Origin: Lentisphaerae bacterium ADurb.Bin082
Lineage (GTDB): Bacteria; Verrucomicrobiota; Lentisphaeria; Oligosphaerales; Oligosphaeraceae
Reading direction: 5' to 3'
NCBI GenBank assembly: GCA_002070945.1
Contig: MWEG01000079.1
Coordinates: 1 to 39,290, forward strand
Length of the DNA stretch: 39,290 bases
Positions 38,502 through 39,290 of the stretch are shown piece after piece. The notes beneath the pieces were generated by a model, which saw nothing but the letters and a program-made list of their open reading frames with translations, did not search any database and was not told where the DNA came from. The first letter of the stretch is position 1, and each line of letters starts with the position of its first letter. A program made the position numbers and the translations under genes.

Positions 38502-39182
38502 TCATGCTGCGCCTCCTGAACCTGTAGATTCAAGGGTAGCAAGCCATTCTGCGAATAACTTACATTCAGTGCGGATTTTCTTCAGGCCGATCTCCAAAGC
38601 GGCAAATGAACCGTAGGTAATCTTCTCATATTCAGGTATTAGCCCTGTGAGTCGTTGGCTCGGAGCGGTGCCAGGACTGTCGTTGATATCTTCCGGTGTA
38701 CTGAAGCCCGCTCGGATTTCTGCGAGTTCCATTGCCAGCTCTTGACGGCAGATGCCCTCGGCTAATTTTCTTGGCTCACTGAAGAGAAGTCCTTCGATTT
38801 CGTACATCTGGACATAGGGGATGAAGCGCCGGATGGCGTCCTCACCGACTATTTTCCGTATATGTTCCCGCATTGCATTTTGAATACACGCAGCCTTTTC
38901 GCCAATCGTTTGCTTCGTAGTCGCTTCGCTTTTTCCTGGAAATTCCGAGTCAATACCGTAGAAATCGACGAACGTCGTGCAGTATGCTGATCTGTCGCCC
39001 AGGAGCAGATTCCGCGCATCTGCGACAATTCGTTCAATTTTGATTCTGCCCCCCTTGTGTCCCGGTTTGCCTACAAGTGTTGGGATGAGTTCTACGCCCT
39101 TGAGCATCATCTCTTGTTGCAGCAGCTCCTTGAAAAATGTCTCTTCAGTCTGCCCTTCGCAAATGATGTAGATGCGTTCCAT
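38502..39182 (-). CDS. DUF4276 family protein (TOPRIM-like)
   Basis: The 226-residue protein begins RIYIICEGQTEETFFKELL, with a VEGxTE-type acidic start resembling TOPRIM domains of OLD-family nucleases. Further DUF4276 features are LVGKPGHKGGRIKIERIV, YCTTFVDFYGIDSEFPGK, RFIPYVQMYEIEGLLFSEP, GFSTPEDINDSPGTAPSQRL and a Leu-rich C-terminus. In known genomes this family is mostly found directly after an AAA ATPase gene and is thought to act with it in phage defence or DNA processing; that role is inference. I chose the ATG at 39182, preceded by GGGAGG, instead of an ATG 12 codons upstream that lies inside the preceding gene. It points toward the decayed operon. Confidence 0.85.
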   Translation of the reverse strand: MERIYIICEGQTEETFFKELLQQEMMLKGVELIPTLVGKPGHKGGRIKIERIVADARNLLLGDRSAYCTTFVDFYGIDSEFPGKSEATTKQTIGEKAACIQNAMREHIRKIVGEDAIRRFIPYVQMYEIEGLLFSEPRKLAEGICRQELAMELAEIRAGFSTPEDINDSPGTAPSQRLTGLIPEYEKITYGSFAALEIGLKKIRTECKLFAEWLATLESTGSGGAA

Positions 39183-39290
39183 TAGCTTGGCCTCCCACCG
39201 AGAATGTTCTTTTCCCATAACCGTCCCATAGGCTCCTCAAACCGCCCAGAAATGAGCTGTTTTCCTACCTGAGGACACCAGGTTTTCCCA
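39182..39290 (-). CDS. C-terminal end of a probable AAA ATPase, continues beyond window
   Basis: A minus-strand frame open to the right edge ends at TAA 39184-39182, overlapping the DUF4276 ATG as TAATG. Its last residues are FEEPMGRLWEKNILGGRPS. The Leu-Trp-x-x-Gly/Asn-x-Leu-Gly-Gly ending resembles the C-terminus of ATPases that precede DUF4276 genes. With only 35 residues visible, the identity rests mainly on context. Confidence 0.5.
   Translation of the reverse strand, partial: GKTWCPQVGKQLISGRFEEPMGRLWEKNILGGRPS

Overview
The window is about 58% GC and reads as a chromosomal segment of a Gram-negative, PVC-type bacterium, most likely Lentisphaerota or a close Verrucomicrobiota relative. 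The inference rests on a PknB-type kinase fused to a sulfatase-modifying-factor-like domain, a BatD/BatE pair, large secreted PKD/FN3/carbohydrate-binding proteins, a GH16 glycanase, and intergenic DNA rich in short-period repeats. No rRNA, tRNA or CRISPR array was found, so the placement is an inference.

Layout. 1-1410: 3' part of an unrecognised beta-rich protein. 1504-6688 (minus): murJ, a Ser/Thr kinase translationally coupled to it, then ispD, a cell-envelope and isoprenoid group. 6902-9693 (minus): batD-batE. 9986-16635 (plus): epmA, a block of heptamer repeats, an SGNH/GDSL hydrolase and a 1461-residue secreted multidomain protein. 16636-17091: intergenic repeats only.

17092-28928 (minus) is a nearly complete branched-chain amino acid locus, transcribed ilvB-ilvN-ilvC-ilvD-leuA-cimA-leuC-leuD-leuB. 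CimA makes citramalate from pyruvate and acetyl-CoA, LeuCDB can serve both leucine and isoleucine synthesis, and IlvBNCD finish the valine and isoleucine branches. No threonine deaminase or transaminase gene is present here. A near-consensus promoter precedes ilvB, followed by TWO consecutive leader-peptide/terminator modules. Each encodes a 32-residue peptide rich in Ile, Val and Leu, and each has an antiterminator strand lying over the leader stop codon. This tandem attenuator is the most interesting signal in the window. The whole locus is also bracketed by inverted copies of an intergenic repeat.

29255-35243 holds a DUF2147 protein, a nitroreductase, a secreted GH16 enzyme with carbohydrate-binding domains, and a PfkB-family sugar kinase, consistent with polysaccharide use.

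35491-38338 (plus) looks like a decayed defence-type operon. A strong promoter with a palindrome over its -10 box is followed by a broken XRE regulator, an AlbA_2 protein lacking its middle, an SNF2-type helicase lacking its N-terminal ATPase domain and split in two, and a truncated DUF488 gene. The right edge carries a DUF4276 gene and the tail of what is probably its AAA ATPase partner.
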